The notes beneath the pieces were generated by a model. That model had not been told where the DNA came from, did not search any database, and saw only the letters and a program-made list of their open reading frames with translations. From Vulcanimicrobiota bacterium (GTDB lineage: Bacteria > Vulcanimicrobiota > Vulcanimicrobiia > Vulcanimicrobiales > Vulcanimicrobiaceae): a DNA stretch of 64,000 nt. The stretch is from the NCBI GenBank assembly GCA_003140215.1, contig PLJL01000001.1, forward strand, positions 186,001 to 250,000, in the 5' to 3' direction. The stretch's first letter is position 1. Every line of letters begins with the position of its first letter. The position numbers and the translations under genes are program-made. This document shows, piece by piece, positions 26,494-35,271 of this stretch.

Positions 26494-29400
26494 ATGTTCT
26501 CGCGTGCGCTCCCTCGAATCGCGTGGTTCGCGGCGTCGATCCTGCTCGCCGGCGCGGCCGGCGCATCGGCCGAAGATCTGCCGCGCCCGACGCCCGCGCC
26601 GAGCAGCTCGCCGAACCCGGCGCCGTCGCTGCAGTGGCGCAGCCTGGGGCCGAGCGTTTCGGGCGGCCGCGTCGCGGCCGTTGCCGGCACCGACCTCGAC
26701 CCGGCACTGTTGTATGCCGGCGCGGCCGGCGGCGGCGTCTGGAAGTCGACCAACGCGGGCACCGATTGGCGGCCGGTGTTCGACGCCGCCGGGTCGCAGT
26801 CGATCGGCGCCATCGCGATCTCACCGCGCGACAAGAACGATGTGTGGGTCGGGACGGGCGAACCCTGGGCGCGCAACGACGTCATCCCCGGTGACGGCAT
26901 CTATCACTCGATCGACGGCGGGAAGAACTGGAGCCGCACGGGGCTCGCGGAGACGTCGCAGATCGCCCGCGTGCTGATCGATCCGCGCGACACGCGCCGG
27001 CTCGTCGTCGCGGCGCTCGGCGATCCGTTTCGCGACTCGCCGGAGCGCGGCGTCTTTCGCAGCCGCGACGGCGGGCAGACCTGGCAGAAGACGCTGTACG
27101 TCGGGCCGGCGGTCGGCGCGTCGGACCTCGCGATGGATCCCCGCAATCCCGATGTGCTCTATGCCGGGATGTGGCGCTTCCGCCGCTCGTCGTGGAATCT
27201 CACCAGCGGCGGCGCGGACGGCGGAATATACCGGTCCGGCGACGGCGGCGCAACGTGGAAGCGCGCCGAGGGCAACGGACTCCCGACGGGGATGACCGGC
27301 CGCATCGCGCTGGCGATCGCGCCCAGCAATCCCAAGCGCATCTACGCGATCGTCGAATCCAAAGACGGGCTGCTGTGGCGCTCCGACGATGGCGGCGCGA
27401 CTTGGAAGCTGACGTCGACCAACACCCTTATCGACGAGCGGCCGTTCTACTATTCGCGCCTCGTCGTGGACCCGCACGACGCCGACCATCTCTTCTCGGT
27501 CTCGGTGCTGCTGGCGGAGAGCACCAACGGCGGCAAGACCTGGCACGTGAGCGGACGGCGCTTGCACGGTGACCATCACGATCTGTGGATCTCCGCCGAC
27601 GGTCGCAGCATCCTCGAAGCCAACGACGGCGGCGTCGGCCTCTCCCACGACGGCGGCGCGACCTGGGAGTGGCGCAACGTGCTGCCGATCGCGCAGTTCT
27701 ACCATGTCGCGTACGACCTCGGAACTCCGTATCACCTGTGCGGCGGCTTGCAGGACAACGGTTCCTGGTGCGTGCCGTCGCGGACCGGCGACGAGCGCGG
27801 CGTCCTCGAGCGTGACTGGGCGCGCGTCGCGACCGGCGACGGGACGTGGGTCGTCCCCAACCCACGCGACCCGCGTACGATTTGGGCCGCGGGCGGCGGC
27901 GGCGACAACGGCGGCGAGGTGTTTCGCTACGACGGCCGGTTCGAAAGCGCGGTCGACGTCTCGGCGTACCTGCGCGACCAGAACGTGGTCCCGCCCAGCG
28001 AGCTGAAGTACCGCTTCAACTGGGAGACGCCGATCGCGTTCGACCCGCACGACGCCGGCACCGTGTACGTCGGTGCGAACGTGGTGTTCCGCACGACCGA
28101 CGCCGGGATGCACTGGACGCCGATCAGCCGCGATCTGACGCGCAACCAGCGCGAGCGTCAGACGCTCTCGGGCGGAGCGCTAACGCTCGACGTCACCGGC
28201 GCGGAGACGTTCGGAACGATCCTGTGCATCGCACTCTCGTCCGTAACGGCCAAAACGATCTGGGTCTCGACCGACGACGGCCTCGTGCAGCTCACGCGCG
28301 ACGGCGGCGCGCACTGGGCCAACGTCTCGATCCCCGGCACCGACGCCGACGGCCGCATCCCGGCCATCGAGGCCTCGCACCACGGGGCGGGGACGGCGTA
28401 CGCCGTCGTCGACCGTCACTTCGTCGGCGACCGCGCGCCGTACGTCTACGTCACCGCGGACTTCGGCAAGACCTGGCACGCGATCGTCGCCGGCCTGCCG
28501 CCCAGCGAGGTGCACGTCGTGCGGGAAGACCCGGCCAATCCGCGCGTCCTCTATGCCGGCACCGGGAAAGGCGTGTGGTGGAGCGTCGACGCGGGCGCAT
28601 CCTGGAAGCCGTTTCCGGCGGTGCTCCCCCGGGTCGAAGTGCGCGACCTCGCCGTGCAGCCCGTCGCCGGCGACTTGATCGCGGCGACGCACGGCCGCGG
28701 GATGTACGTGTTCGACGACCTCACCGCGTTACGCGAGGCGACCGCACCGGCGGCGAAGCTCTTCCCGCCGCGCACCGCGTCGCCGCTCCAACGTTCCACG
28801 CCGTCGTCCAACGTGCACGCCGCCGGCAGCAACCCCGCGCCCGCGATCTTCACCTTCTGGCAGGCGGCCCCGGCGCAGTCCGAGCCCTCGTTCGAGATCG
28901 TCGACGGTCACGGCGCCGTGGTGCGTCGCATCGGCGGAACCCGCGACGAGGACGGCGAGGACGTGCCCAACGTGACCAACGTGGCGGGCTACAACCGCGT
29001 GGCTTGGACGCTGGACCGGGATCCGCCGACACCGTGGCGGCGCATCGCGAAGTGGGACCGTGGACCCGACAGCGGGCCACCGGTGCTCAGCGGCGCCTAT
29101 ACCGTGCGACTGCTGCGCGACGGCGCGACCTACGCGCAGCCGCTGCGCGTGTTGCCCGACCGCCGCGCCGCGAACGCCCGCGACGAGCTGCGCGGCTACG
29201 CCTTCGCGACCGCCATGTACGGCGAGCTATCGGCGCTCGACGACGCGCTCAACGGGCTCGACAACGTGCGGCTCCAGCTGCCCGAGCGGCTCGCGGCGAT
29301 CAAGGACGCGGCGCTCGCCGAGCGCGCGCGCAGCGTGTTGGCCGAAGCGAAACGGATCGAAGGAACGATCAGCTCCCAGCCGGTCAACGACCAGGACGAC

Positions 29401-29673
29401 GACTTTCTGCAAGATCTGCTGCGCGAACGCGTGCTGACGTTCTTGTCCGACCTTTCACCCGGTGCGCCGACGGAGCCGCAGCTCACCGAAGGGTCGGTCT
29501 TGCGCCGCGAAACGCGGATCGCGCTGGGAAGCTATCGCAGCTTCGTCGAGGGTCAGGTGAAGCCGCTCGGCGACGCGCTGCGCGCCGCCGGGCTCGTCGC
29601 GATCGATCTTCAAGCCCTCCCGCCCAAGATCAAACCCGATCCCAACGCCGACGAGCACGCGCGCCGGCGTTAA
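26494..29673 (+). CDS. Secreted BNR/Asp-box beta-propeller protein (VPS10/sortilin-like)
   Basis: 1059 aa with a signal peptide (FAASILLAGAAGASAE). About eleven Asp-boxes of the form S-x-D-x-G-x-T-W are visible, e.g. STNAGTDW, SIDGGKNW, SRDGGQTW, SGDGGATW, SDDGGATW, STNGGKTW, SHDGGATW and TADFGKTW, through about residue 740. These build one or two propellers as in sialidase-like and sortilin-like proteins. The rest (about 760-1059) has an immunoglobulin-like segment and a helical tail. Such proteins are often labelled glycosyl hydrolase, but no catalytic residues of sialidases can be pointed out. It is divergent from the ABC operon and ends tail-to-tail with the TPR gene. Confidence 0.88.
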   Translation: MFSRALPRIAWFAASILLAGAAGASAEDLPRPTPAPSSSPNPAPSLQWRSLGPSVSGGRVAAVAGTDLDPALLYAGAAGGGVWKSTNAGTDWRPVFDAAGSQSIGAIAISPRDKNDVWVGTGEPWARNDVIPGDGIYHSIDGGKNWSRTGLAETSQIARVLIDPRDTRRLVVAALGDPFRDSPERGVFRSRDGGQTWQKTLYVGPAVGASDLAMDPRNPDVLYAGMWRFRRSSWNLTSGGADGGIYRSGDGGATWKRAEGNGLPTGMTGRIALAIAPSNPKRIYAIVESKDGLLWRSDDGGATWKLTSTNTLIDERPFYYSRLVVDPHDADHLFSVSVLLAESTNGGKTWHVSGRRLHGDHHDLWISADGRSILEANDGGVGLSHDGGATWEWRNVLPIAQFYHVAYDLGTPYHLCGGLQDNGSWCVPSRTGDERGVLERDWARVATGDGTWVVPNPRDPRTIWAAGGGGDNGGEVFRYDGRFESAVDVSAYLRDQNVVPPSELKYRFNWETPIAFDPHDAGTVYVGANVVFRTTDAGMHWTPISRDLTRNQRERQTLSGGALTLDVTGAETFGTILCIALSSVTAKTIWVSTDDGLVQLTRDGGAHWANVSIPGTDADGRIPAIEASHHGAGTAYAVVDRHFVGDRAPYVYVTADFGKTWHAIVAGLPPSEVHVVREDPANPRVLYAGTGKGVWWSVDAGASWKPFPAVLPRVEVRDLAVQPVAGDLIAATHGRGMYVFDDLTALREATAPAAKLFPPRTASPLQRSTPSSNVHAAGSNPAPAIFTFWQAAPAQSEPSFEIVDGHGAVVRRIGGTRDEDGEDVPNVTNVAGYNRVAWTLDRDPPTPWRRIAKWDRGPDSGPPVLSGAYTVRLLRDGATYAQPLRVLPDRRAANARDELRGYAFATAMYGELSALDDALNGLDNVRLQLPERLAAIKDAALAERARSVLAEAKRIEGTISSQPVNDQDDDFLQDLLRERVLTFLSDLSPGAPTEPQLTEGSVLRRETRIALGSYRSFVEGQVKPLGDALRAAGLVAIDLQALPPKIKPDPNADEHARRR

Positions 29674-31016
29674 CCGGCGCTGCGCGCACGCGCCCGCAGC
29701 GGGGAGCGCGCCGAGAGCTTGCGCAGCGTGCGATCGACGTAGTCGAGCAAGTAGCGCTGGCCCGTGAGCTCACCCAGCCGCAGCGCCGCCAGCAGCGCGC
29801 GGCGCTCGTAGCCGATACGGTGGAAGATCCCGAACGCCTCACCATAGCAGCGATGCGCGCGCGCGCGGTCGCCGGCGGCATCGGCGACCGCTGCCTCCGC
29901 GAAGGCGCGAAAGGCGCGCGGACGTGCATCGCCGGTGAGCGCGAGCATCGCCGACGGCGGCGGCAGCGCATCGTACTGACGCAGCAGCGCGTGGGCGCCG
30001 GCGACGTCGGCCGTCGCTGCGACCTCGATGGCCAGCGCCAGCGGGACGTGGCGCTCGTCGGCCGCGCAGTGCGTGAGGTCGACCGCGAGCAGCTCGCGCC
30101 GCGCCTGCGCGACGAGGTCGGCATGCGCGAAGCGCTCCCCCGCTCCGCGCAAGATCGCAGCCCGACGGCAGACGGCGATGACGCGCGCGCCCGCGCTCGC
30201 CGCCGCGGCCTCGGCTTCACGGCACCGCCGCAGCGCCTCGGCGATGCTGCCGTCGACCTCGTGCATCATCGAGGATGCGACCATGAGGCCGAACAGCGGC
30301 GTCGCTAGCCCGCCGGCGCTCCAGTCGATCTGCGCGGCGCGGTGCTCGACGAGCAAAAAGGCGCGACGGTCCAAACGTTCAGCGGCCAGGATCGCCAGAG
30401 CTTGGATCGCATTGGCCTCCAAGAAACGGTCGTGGTGGCGGCAGTCGTCGAGCCGCCGCAGCGTCGCCTCGAAGTGACGCGTCGCGGCCGCGTAGTCGCC
30501 GCGCACGCTAGCGACCCAGCCGCGGTATTCGAGCGCACGGGCGTGCACGATGTCGCTCTGGGGCGAGACCAGGTCGAGTGCGCGGTCGGCCTCGTCGAGC
30601 TCGCGCATGCCGTAGCGCGCCAGGCCGATGTTGAGCGCGATCTCCGAGCGGATCGTCGCATGCGCGTAGCGCGAAGCACTTTGGGCCGCGGTCAAGATGC
30701 GCAAGCCGGCGGCGTGGTCGCCGCGGCGAACGTGCGCCGTCCCCAGCAGCATGCGCGCCGTGAGCGACGCGTCGAGCGTGCCGGGCGCGGCGAACACGCC
30801 GGTGAGAACGGCGATGGCGTCGTCGGGGCGGCCCATCCGCAACAACGCGCGCGCGCGCAGCAGCGCGAGCTGCGACACCATGTCGGCGTCACGCGGGCGC
30901 ACGCGCTCGCACTGAGCCAGACATTCTTCGAAGTCACCCGCAAACCACGCGCGCATCGCGTCGGAGAAAGTCGCGCGACCCGACGGCCGCGCTCTTGGCT
31001 CTTGTTCGGCGATCAC
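29670..31016 (-). CDS. TPR-like helical repeat protein
   Basis: 448 aa, almost entirely alpha-helical, with degenerate tetratricopeptide repeats: MRAWFAGDFEECLAQCERV, ALLRMGRPDDAIAVLTGVF, AHVRRGDHAAGLRILTAAQ, GDYAAATRHFEATLRRLDD, GDRARAHRCYGEAFGIF. No signal peptide or enzymatic domain is visible. The end (YVDRTLRKLSARSPLRARAR) stops where some TPR regulators carry a LuxR-type DNA-binding domain, so it could be a shortened regulator; that is a guess. Its stop overlaps the propeller gene stop by 4 nt in tail-to-tail orientation. Confidence 0.75.
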   Translation of the reverse strand: MIAEQEPRARPSGRATFSDAMRAWFAGDFEECLAQCERVRPRDADMVSQLALLRARALLRMGRPDDAIAVLTGVFAAPGTLDASLTARMLLGTAHVRRGDHAAGLRILTAAQSASRYAHATIRSEIALNIGLARYGMRELDEADRALDLVSPQSDIVHARALEYRGWVASVRGDYAAATRHFEATLRRLDDCRHHDRFLEANAIQALAILAAERLDRRAFLLVEHRAAQIDWSAGGLATPLFGLMVASSMMHEVDGSIAEALRRCREAEAAAASAGARVIAVCRRAAILRGAGERFAHADLVAQARRELLAVDLTHCAADERHVPLALAIEVAATADVAGAHALLRQYDALPPPSAMLALTGDARPRAFRAFAEAAVADAAGDRARAHRCYGEAFGIFHRIGYERRALLAALRLGELTGQRYLLDYVDRTLRKLSARSPLRARARSAG

Positions 31017-31100
31017 AGCCCCACACCCAGGATGCCGAGGGCGTCCCGGACGCCCCCGCAGTGCTCCGCGACGTGCTTCGCCGCCGTATCGGTTATTCCG

Positions 31101-31271
31101 TCAGCAGCGCGACGGCTGGCCGCCCAGGAGGTCGTCGCCGGGGGCCGGGGTCGGACAGACCAGCGCGGAGTCCGTGTGCGCGGGGCCGCCCGAGGAGCGA
31201 TGCGCCGACGCGGCGAGACCGACGGAGCCCAGGGCCAGAACGGCGCTGAGCATGACGAGGAAGAGGCTCAT
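31101..31271 (-). CDS. Small secreted peptide (56 aa)
   Basis: A 56-codon frame starting at ATG 31271 with an AGGTGA Shine-Dalgarno 3-8 nt upstream (complement 31275-31280). It encodes a textbook signal peptide (SLFLVMLSAVLALGSVGLAA, cleavage near ASA) and a mature part of about 33 residues with two cysteines (ALVCPTPAPGDD and a C-terminal Cys). The sequence is rich in Gly, Pro and Ser and matches nothing I know. It lies between the STAS gene and the TPR gene, on the same strand as both. Confidence 0.55.
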   Translation of the reverse strand: MSLFLVMLSAVLALGSVGLAASAHRSSGGPAHTDSALVCPTPAPGDDLLGGQPSRC

Positions 31272-31403
31272 GATTCACCTGCTCTTTCGAAGACGAGTTG
31301 GATCGGCGGTGCTCGCCGATCACCCCGAAAGATCGCTGCGCTAGCGCCGCTCCCCGCCGGGAGACGTCCGGGCAGCCCGAAGCTGGCCGTTTGGGCACCC
31401 GCG

Positions 31404-31691
31404 CTAGCTTTGGGGCAGGCTTCCCTCGATCGAAAAGAGCCGGTGCATGTCGGTCAGCTCGAGGATCCGGCGCACCGACGGCGTGGCGACCACCAAGGTG
31501 ATGCTACAGCTGGGCAGCCGGCGGCGCAGCCGCACCAGCGCGCTCAGAAAGGCGCTGTCCAGGTACCGGACCTCCGACAGGTCGACCACGACGGGCATGC
31601 TCCCATCGACGGCCGAGAAACGCGCCTCGACGTCCCGTTCCTTCCAAATATCAAGCTCGCCGTTGAACGAGACGACGTGCGGGGATTGCAC
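31404..31691 (-). CDS. STAS-domain anti-anti-sigma factor
   Basis: 95-aa single STAS domain of the SpoIIAA/RsbV type: NGELDIWKERDVEARF at the N-terminus and VVDLSEVRYLDSAFLSALVRLRRR with the phosphorylatable Ser after Asp (DSAF) near residue 47. In partner switching the unphosphorylated form binds an anti-sigma kinase; PP2C phosphatases such as those at 15907 and 17954 reset it. No anti-sigma kinase is seen in the window. The GTG start at 31691 fits the domain edge. Confidence 0.88.
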   Translation of the reverse strand: MQSPHVVSFNGELDIWKERDVEARFSAVDGSMPVVVDLSEVRYLDSAFLSALVRLRRRLPSCSITLVVATPSVRRILELTDMHRLFSIEGSLPQS

Positions 31692-31808
31692 CGTGGCCTA
31701 TCCTTGTGAGACGCGACAAACCGCGACGGATGAAACCGGCGCGGCCTCCCTTCGAGCGTAGCAGAATCAGCTATATGCGCATCGGGACGAAAGTCCTACG
31801 GAACAACG

Positions 31809-32594
31809 TCATGGGACCAACTCGGTCCCGATCCCCCGTAAGGCGGCGTCGATCGCGCCGTAGCCGGCACCGGCGATCACGGCGCGCTTGGCCCCGGTCC
31901 GCACGGCCCCGATCGCGGCCCGCATCTTGGGAACCATCCCATCGCCCAGGCTGCCGTCGCTCAGCAATGCCTCCGCCTCGCGCACGCTGAGCCGCGGGAT
32001 GACGGAGCCCGGGTCGTCGACCCGGCGCCGCACGCCGGTCACGTTGGTTATCACGACATAGGCGTCGGCGCGCAGCGCCCCGGCGATCGCGCCGGCCGCG
32101 GTGTCGGCATTGCAGTTGAGCGCGCCGCCCCGGTCGACGTCGAGTGCGAGCGGTGCGACCACGACGACGAACCCCGCCCCCAGCAGCGCGCGGGCGACGG
32201 CCGGATCGACGCCCGCGATCTCGCCGACGTAGCCCAGGTCGACCCCGCCGAGCGTGCCGGCACGCCGCGCCCCCAGCAGGCCGCCGTCTTGACCGGAAAT
32301 GCCGACGGCCCGGGCGCCACGCCCCGCCAGCGCGCGCACCAGGGCCTTGTTGACCGTCCCGCACAGCACGTACTCGACCACGTCGCGCGTCGCGCTGCCG
32401 GTGACGCGCAGCCCCTGGATGCGGACCTCGTCGATCGCTTTGGCGTGCAGCTCCGCGTCGATCTGCGGACCGCCGCCGTGCACGAGCACGACGCCGTCGC
32501 CGCGCGCCGCCAACGCCGCGACCTCGTCGAGGGTCGGGTCCTCGGCGTCCGCGGCGGACATCGCGTTCCCGCCGTACTTGAGCACGATCAGCAC
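31809..32594 (-). CDS. argB: Acetylglutamate kinase
   Basis: Second step of arginine synthesis, phosphorylating N-acetylglutamate. The core reads LKYGGNAM (nucleotide loop), VLVHGGGPQID (acetylglutamate site), GLRVTG, GISGQDGGLL, NCNADTAAGAIAG and GDGMVPKM. I start it at GTG 32594, just before LIVLKYGG; GTG 32585 is an alternative. The frame stays open for another 60 codons upstream, but that part is arginine-rich and overlaps the VOC remnant on the other strand. At 261 aa it is a normal length. It is the only arg gene in the window outside the operon at 36041. Confidence 0.92.
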   Translation of the reverse strand: MLIVLKYGGNAMSAADAEDPTLDEVAALAARGDGVVLVHGGGPQIDAELHAKAIDEVRIQGLRVTGSATRDVVEYVLCGTVNKALVRALAGRGARAVGISGQDGGLLGARRAGTLGGVDLGYVGEIAGVDPAVARALLGAGFVVVVAPLALDVDRGGALNCNADTAAGAIAGALRADAYVVITNVTGVRRRVDDPGSVIPRLSVREAEALLSDGSLGDGMVPKMRAAIGAVRTGAKRAVIAGAGYGAIDAALRGIGTELVP

Positions 32595-32670
32595 AACCTT
32601 CGGTTTCGATCCTACGGGCGCCGCGGACCTCGCCACGGGCCCCCTTCGTCGCCGTCTCGAACGACGCGGC

Positions 32671-32790
32671 ATGGCCATCAGCGGAATCGCGTTCACGATG
32701 TATCCGGTCACCGATATGGCGCGTCGGATCTCCGTCGTGCGCGATCCCGACGGCAATTCGATCTGGTTGCACCAGCGCAAGGCCGCCTAG
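32671..32790 (+). pseudogene. VOC (glyoxalase) gene remnant with internal deletion
   Basis: A 39-codon frame. The first part, ISGIAFTMYPVTDMAR, is the N-terminus typical of glyoxalase/bleomycin-resistance (VOC) proteins, and it continues directly into ISVVRDPDGNSIWLHQRK, the typical VOC C-terminus (DPDGN-x-I-x-L-H-Q). The roughly 70-80 residues normally between them are missing, with the reading frame preserved. It cannot fold as a VOC domain. The haloalkane dehalogenase follows 16 nt later, which suggests a former operon. Confidence 0.7.
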
Positions 32791-32806
32791 AAACGCGGCA
32801 GGTGAA

Positions 32807-33718
32807 GTGAACGCAGCGCTGCGCACCCCCGACGACGCGTTCGACGCGCTTCCCGACTTCGCGTACGCGCCTCGTTACGTCGATGATTTGCGCGGGTTCG
32901 AAACGCTCCGGATGGCGTACGTCGACGAGGGTCCGCCGGATGCGGAGCACGTCTTCTTGTGCCTGCACGGCACGCCGACGTGGAGCTTCCTGTACCGCAC
33001 GATGATCCCCATCTTCGCGGCCACCGGCGCGCGCGTCGTGGCCCCGGACTTCTTCGGCTTCGGACGCTCCGACAAACCGGCCGGCGACGACACGTACACC
33101 TTCGGCTTTCACCGCGACGCGCTGCTGCGCTTGATCGAACGGCTCGATCTCCGCAGGATCACGCTCGTGTGTCAGGATTGGGGGGGGGTGCTTGGCCTGA
33201 CCCTGCCGCTCGACATGCCCGACCGGTTCGCGCGCCTGCTCGCGATGAACACGCTGCTCGCTACCGCCGACTTCCCCATCGGCGCGGGCTGGCTGGCGTG
33301 GCGCGACTACTGCAACGCCAACCCTGATATGAACATCGGCCGGCTGATGCAGCGCACGACGCCGAAGTTGAGCGCCGCCGAGGCCGCCGCCTACGACGCG
33401 CCGTTTCCCGACGCGCGTTACAAGGCCGGCGTGCGCGCGTTCCCTAACATCGTGCCGATCGCGCCGGAAATGGACGGTGCGGAGCTGTCGCGCCGCGCGC
33501 GCGAGTGGTGGCGAACGCAGTGGCGCGGCCGCGCGTTCCTGGCCGCCGGAGCGAAGGACCCGGTGTTGGGCATCCCCGCGATGGAGCGTCTCAACGGCTA
33601 CGTGCACGGCGCGCCGGCGCCCGTCGCGTACGCCGACGCCGGACACTTCATTCAAGAGTGGGGCGAGCCGGTCGCCCGCGACGCACTGGCCGCATTCGGC
33701 GACAACGCCGCGATATGA
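32807..33718 (+). CDS. Haloalkane dehalogenase (HLD-I, DhlA-like)
   Basis: 303-aa alpha/beta hydrolase that hydrolyses carbon-halogen bonds. The oxyanion loop is CLHGTPTWSFLYR, the nucleophile is Asp124 in VCQDWGG with the halide-binding Trp125 next to it (same numbering as DhlA), and the catalytic His is in AGHFIQEWGE. A cap domain with Trp residues lies around 160-215. A run of nine G (33180-33188) encodes part of the nucleophile elbow. The GTG start at 32807 is preceded by an AGGTGA. Natural halogenated substrates are unknown; epoxide hydrolase activity is excluded by WGG and DhlA-like features only tentatively. Confidence 0.87.
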   Translation: MNAALRTPDDAFDALPDFAYAPRYVDDLRGFETLRMAYVDEGPPDAEHVFLCLHGTPTWSFLYRTMIPIFAATGARVVAPDFFGFGRSDKPAGDDTYTFGFHRDALLRLIERLDLRRITLVCQDWGGVLGLTLPLDMPDRFARLLAMNTLLATADFPIGAGWLAWRDYCNANPDMNIGRLMQRTTPKLSAAEAAAYDAPFPDARYKAGVRAFPNIVPIAPEMDGAELSRRAREWWRTQWRGRAFLAAGAKDPVLGIPAMERLNGYVHGAPAPVAYADAGHFIQEWGEPVARDALAAFGDNAAI

Positions 33719-33786
33719 CGATCGTCACCGCACCGCGGTGACCGCTGCGAATGGCGGACGGGCGCCGTTCGCGCAATGATGGCCGC

Positions 33787-34776
33787 ATGAAAGATCTCGT
33801 TCGCTTCGCCGTCTGCAGCGGTGCGCTCACCGCAGCGACGCTCTTCGCGCCGCCGCCGTCGTTTGCGCAAAGCCAAGTCACCGAGGTCCCGGTCGCGCAG
33901 GGCTCGCTGGTCGGCACGTTCGTCGTGCCGGCCGACGGAAAACGTCATCCGGCGATCGTCGTCCTGGGCGGAAGCGAGGGCGGGCTGCACGCTGAGGATG
34001 CACGGATGTTCGCCGCGCACGGCTACGCCGCGCTGGCGCTGGCATATTTCGGCGTCGCCCCGCTGCCCAAAGAGCTCAGCGCGATCCCGGTCGAGACGGT
34101 GACCCGCGGGATCGATTGGTTAGCCGCGCGACCCGAAGTGGACCCGGCGCGGATCGGAATCGAGGGCGGCTCGAAGGGCGCCGAGCTGGCGCTGGTCGTC
34201 GCGGCGCGCGACGCGCGCATTCACGCGACGGTCGTGGTGGCGCCAAGCGCCTACGTGTGGTTCGGGCTCGCGTTCGGCTCGGGCGCACCGGAGACGTCAT
34301 CCTGGAGTGCGGCCGGCGCGCCGATCGCTTACGTTCCGTCGGACGCTGCGGCCGATGCGGCCGTCGCCCGAGCGTTTCAAACCGCCGGCACGATCTCGTT
34401 TCGCGACACCTACGAAGCGTCGCTCGCCGCAGCGCCGGTAGCGGTGCGCACGAGCGCGCTGATCCCGGCCGAGCGAATCGCCGGCCCGGTGCTCTGCATC
34501 GCCGGCGACGCCGACCGCGAGTGGGACAGCGCCGGCGCGTGCCGCAGCATCCGCGAGCGGCGTCACGCCGCCGGGCGCGACGCGAACGACGACATCGCGA
34601 TCGAGCCGGGCGCCGGACACGCGCTGCCGTTCAGCGGCAAGCCTGCCCCGGCATCATTCGCGGCCGGTCCAGCGACAATCGTGCTCGGCGGAACCCCCGA
34701 AGCCAACGGCCGCGGCGGCGCCGACGCCTTCGCCCGCACCCTCACCTTCTTCGACCGCAATCTGGCGTCGCACTAA
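33787..34776 (+). CDS. Secreted BAAT/acyl-CoA thioester hydrolase-like alpha/beta hydrolase
   Basis: 329 aa from ATG 33787 with a signal peptide (ALTAATLFAPPPSFAQ). The fold is that of the BAAT C-terminal/dienelactone hydrolase-like group: IVVLGGSEGGLHAEDARMFA (oxyanion region), RIGIEGGSKGAELALVVA with the nucleophile Ser in GGSKG, a late Asp in CIAGDADREWDS and His in GAGHALPF. Periplasmic location argues against a CoA substrate in spite of the family name, so an ester or peptide-like substrate is more likely. It follows the dehalogenase by 68 nt on the same strand. Confidence 0.8.
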   Translation: MKDLVRFAVCSGALTAATLFAPPPSFAQSQVTEVPVAQGSLVGTFVVPADGKRHPAIVVLGGSEGGLHAEDARMFAAHGYAALALAYFGVAPLPKELSAIPVETVTRGIDWLAARPEVDPARIGIEGGSKGAELALVVAARDARIHATVVVAPSAYVWFGLAFGSGAPETSSWSAAGAPIAYVPSDAAADAAVARAFQTAGTISFRDTYEASLAAAPVAVRTSALIPAERIAGPVLCIAGDADREWDSAGACRSIRERRHAAGRDANDDIAIEPGAGHALPFSGKPAPASFAAGPATIVLGGTPEANGRGGADAFARTLTFFDRNLASH

Positions 34777-34814
34777 TTTCCGTCCAAAACCACCAGATAC
34801 TGTAGAAATACAGG

Positions 34815-34847
34815 CGACAGTACCACCCCGCGCGGCGCTGTCGTTTT
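34815..34847 (+). terminator. Possible intrinsic terminator
   Basis: CGACAG (34815-34820) pairs with CTGTCG (34838-34843), the loop contains a self-complementary CCGCGCGG, and TTTT follows at 34844-34847. It lies in the tail-to-tail gap after the BAAT-like gene. Confidence 0.4.
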
Positions 34848-34872
34848 CACGCCGGCCGCTCGGGGGCCCGGC

Positions 34873-35061
34873 TCAGCGTTTCGGTGCCGACTTGCGGACG
34901 TTCTTCAATTTCTTCCGCGCCTTGTGCCGGTCGAGCGCGTCAACGAGCGCGCCGCCCTTGCCGGCGCCGTGGCGGCCAATGGGTTCAGCCTCCTCTCGTT
35001 GCCTCTGTATCGCCTTAAGCTTTGCGGTGAGGGTCTTGGGAGCATCGTCTGTCTTTGACAT
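34873..35061 (-). CDS. Small basic hypothetical protein
   Basis: 62 aa from ATG 35059-35061, lysine/arginine-rich and probably helical: TLTAKLKAIQRQREEAEPIG, HGAGKGG, then RHKARKKLKNVRKSAPKR. It has no recognisable domain; a nucleic-acid-binding or ribosome-associated role would fit the charge but is only a guess. A TATACC hexamer lies 7 nt before the start, consistent with a leaderless transcript, and no Shine-Dalgarno is seen. The 210-nt stretch between its start and the Doc gene end shows no other gene. Confidence 0.5.
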   Translation of the reverse strand: MSKTDDAPKTLTAKLKAIQRQREEAEPIGRHGAGKGGALVDALDRHKARKKLKNVRKSAPKR

Positions 35062-35271
35062 GGCCGCAGGTATACTGCTAGGCGACGTTTCGCGCAAGCC
35101 CCAAATGCAAAAACTCACCCGCCACCCCGACGGGCGACAGGCGAAGCGTATTCGGCGAGGGATGGGTCGGGATGAGAAGTCGAGTCGTGAAACGTGCTCC
35201 GGCGCTCGCGCGCGTCGAGATGTGACGAAGATTGTCAGTCGGGCGAGGAGAGGAATATCAGCGATCGCCCT

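Noticed and set aside
31093..31398. 101-codon minus-strand frame overlapping the 56-aa secreted peptide
   Set aside because: Arg/Pro/Gly-rich without signal or start signal; the other frame has a signal peptide and Shine-Dalgarno.
32595..32780. N-terminal extension of argB by about 60 residues
   Set aside because: Arg/Pro-rich, outside the kinase fold, and lies over the VOC remnant; GTG 32594 gives the normal protein.
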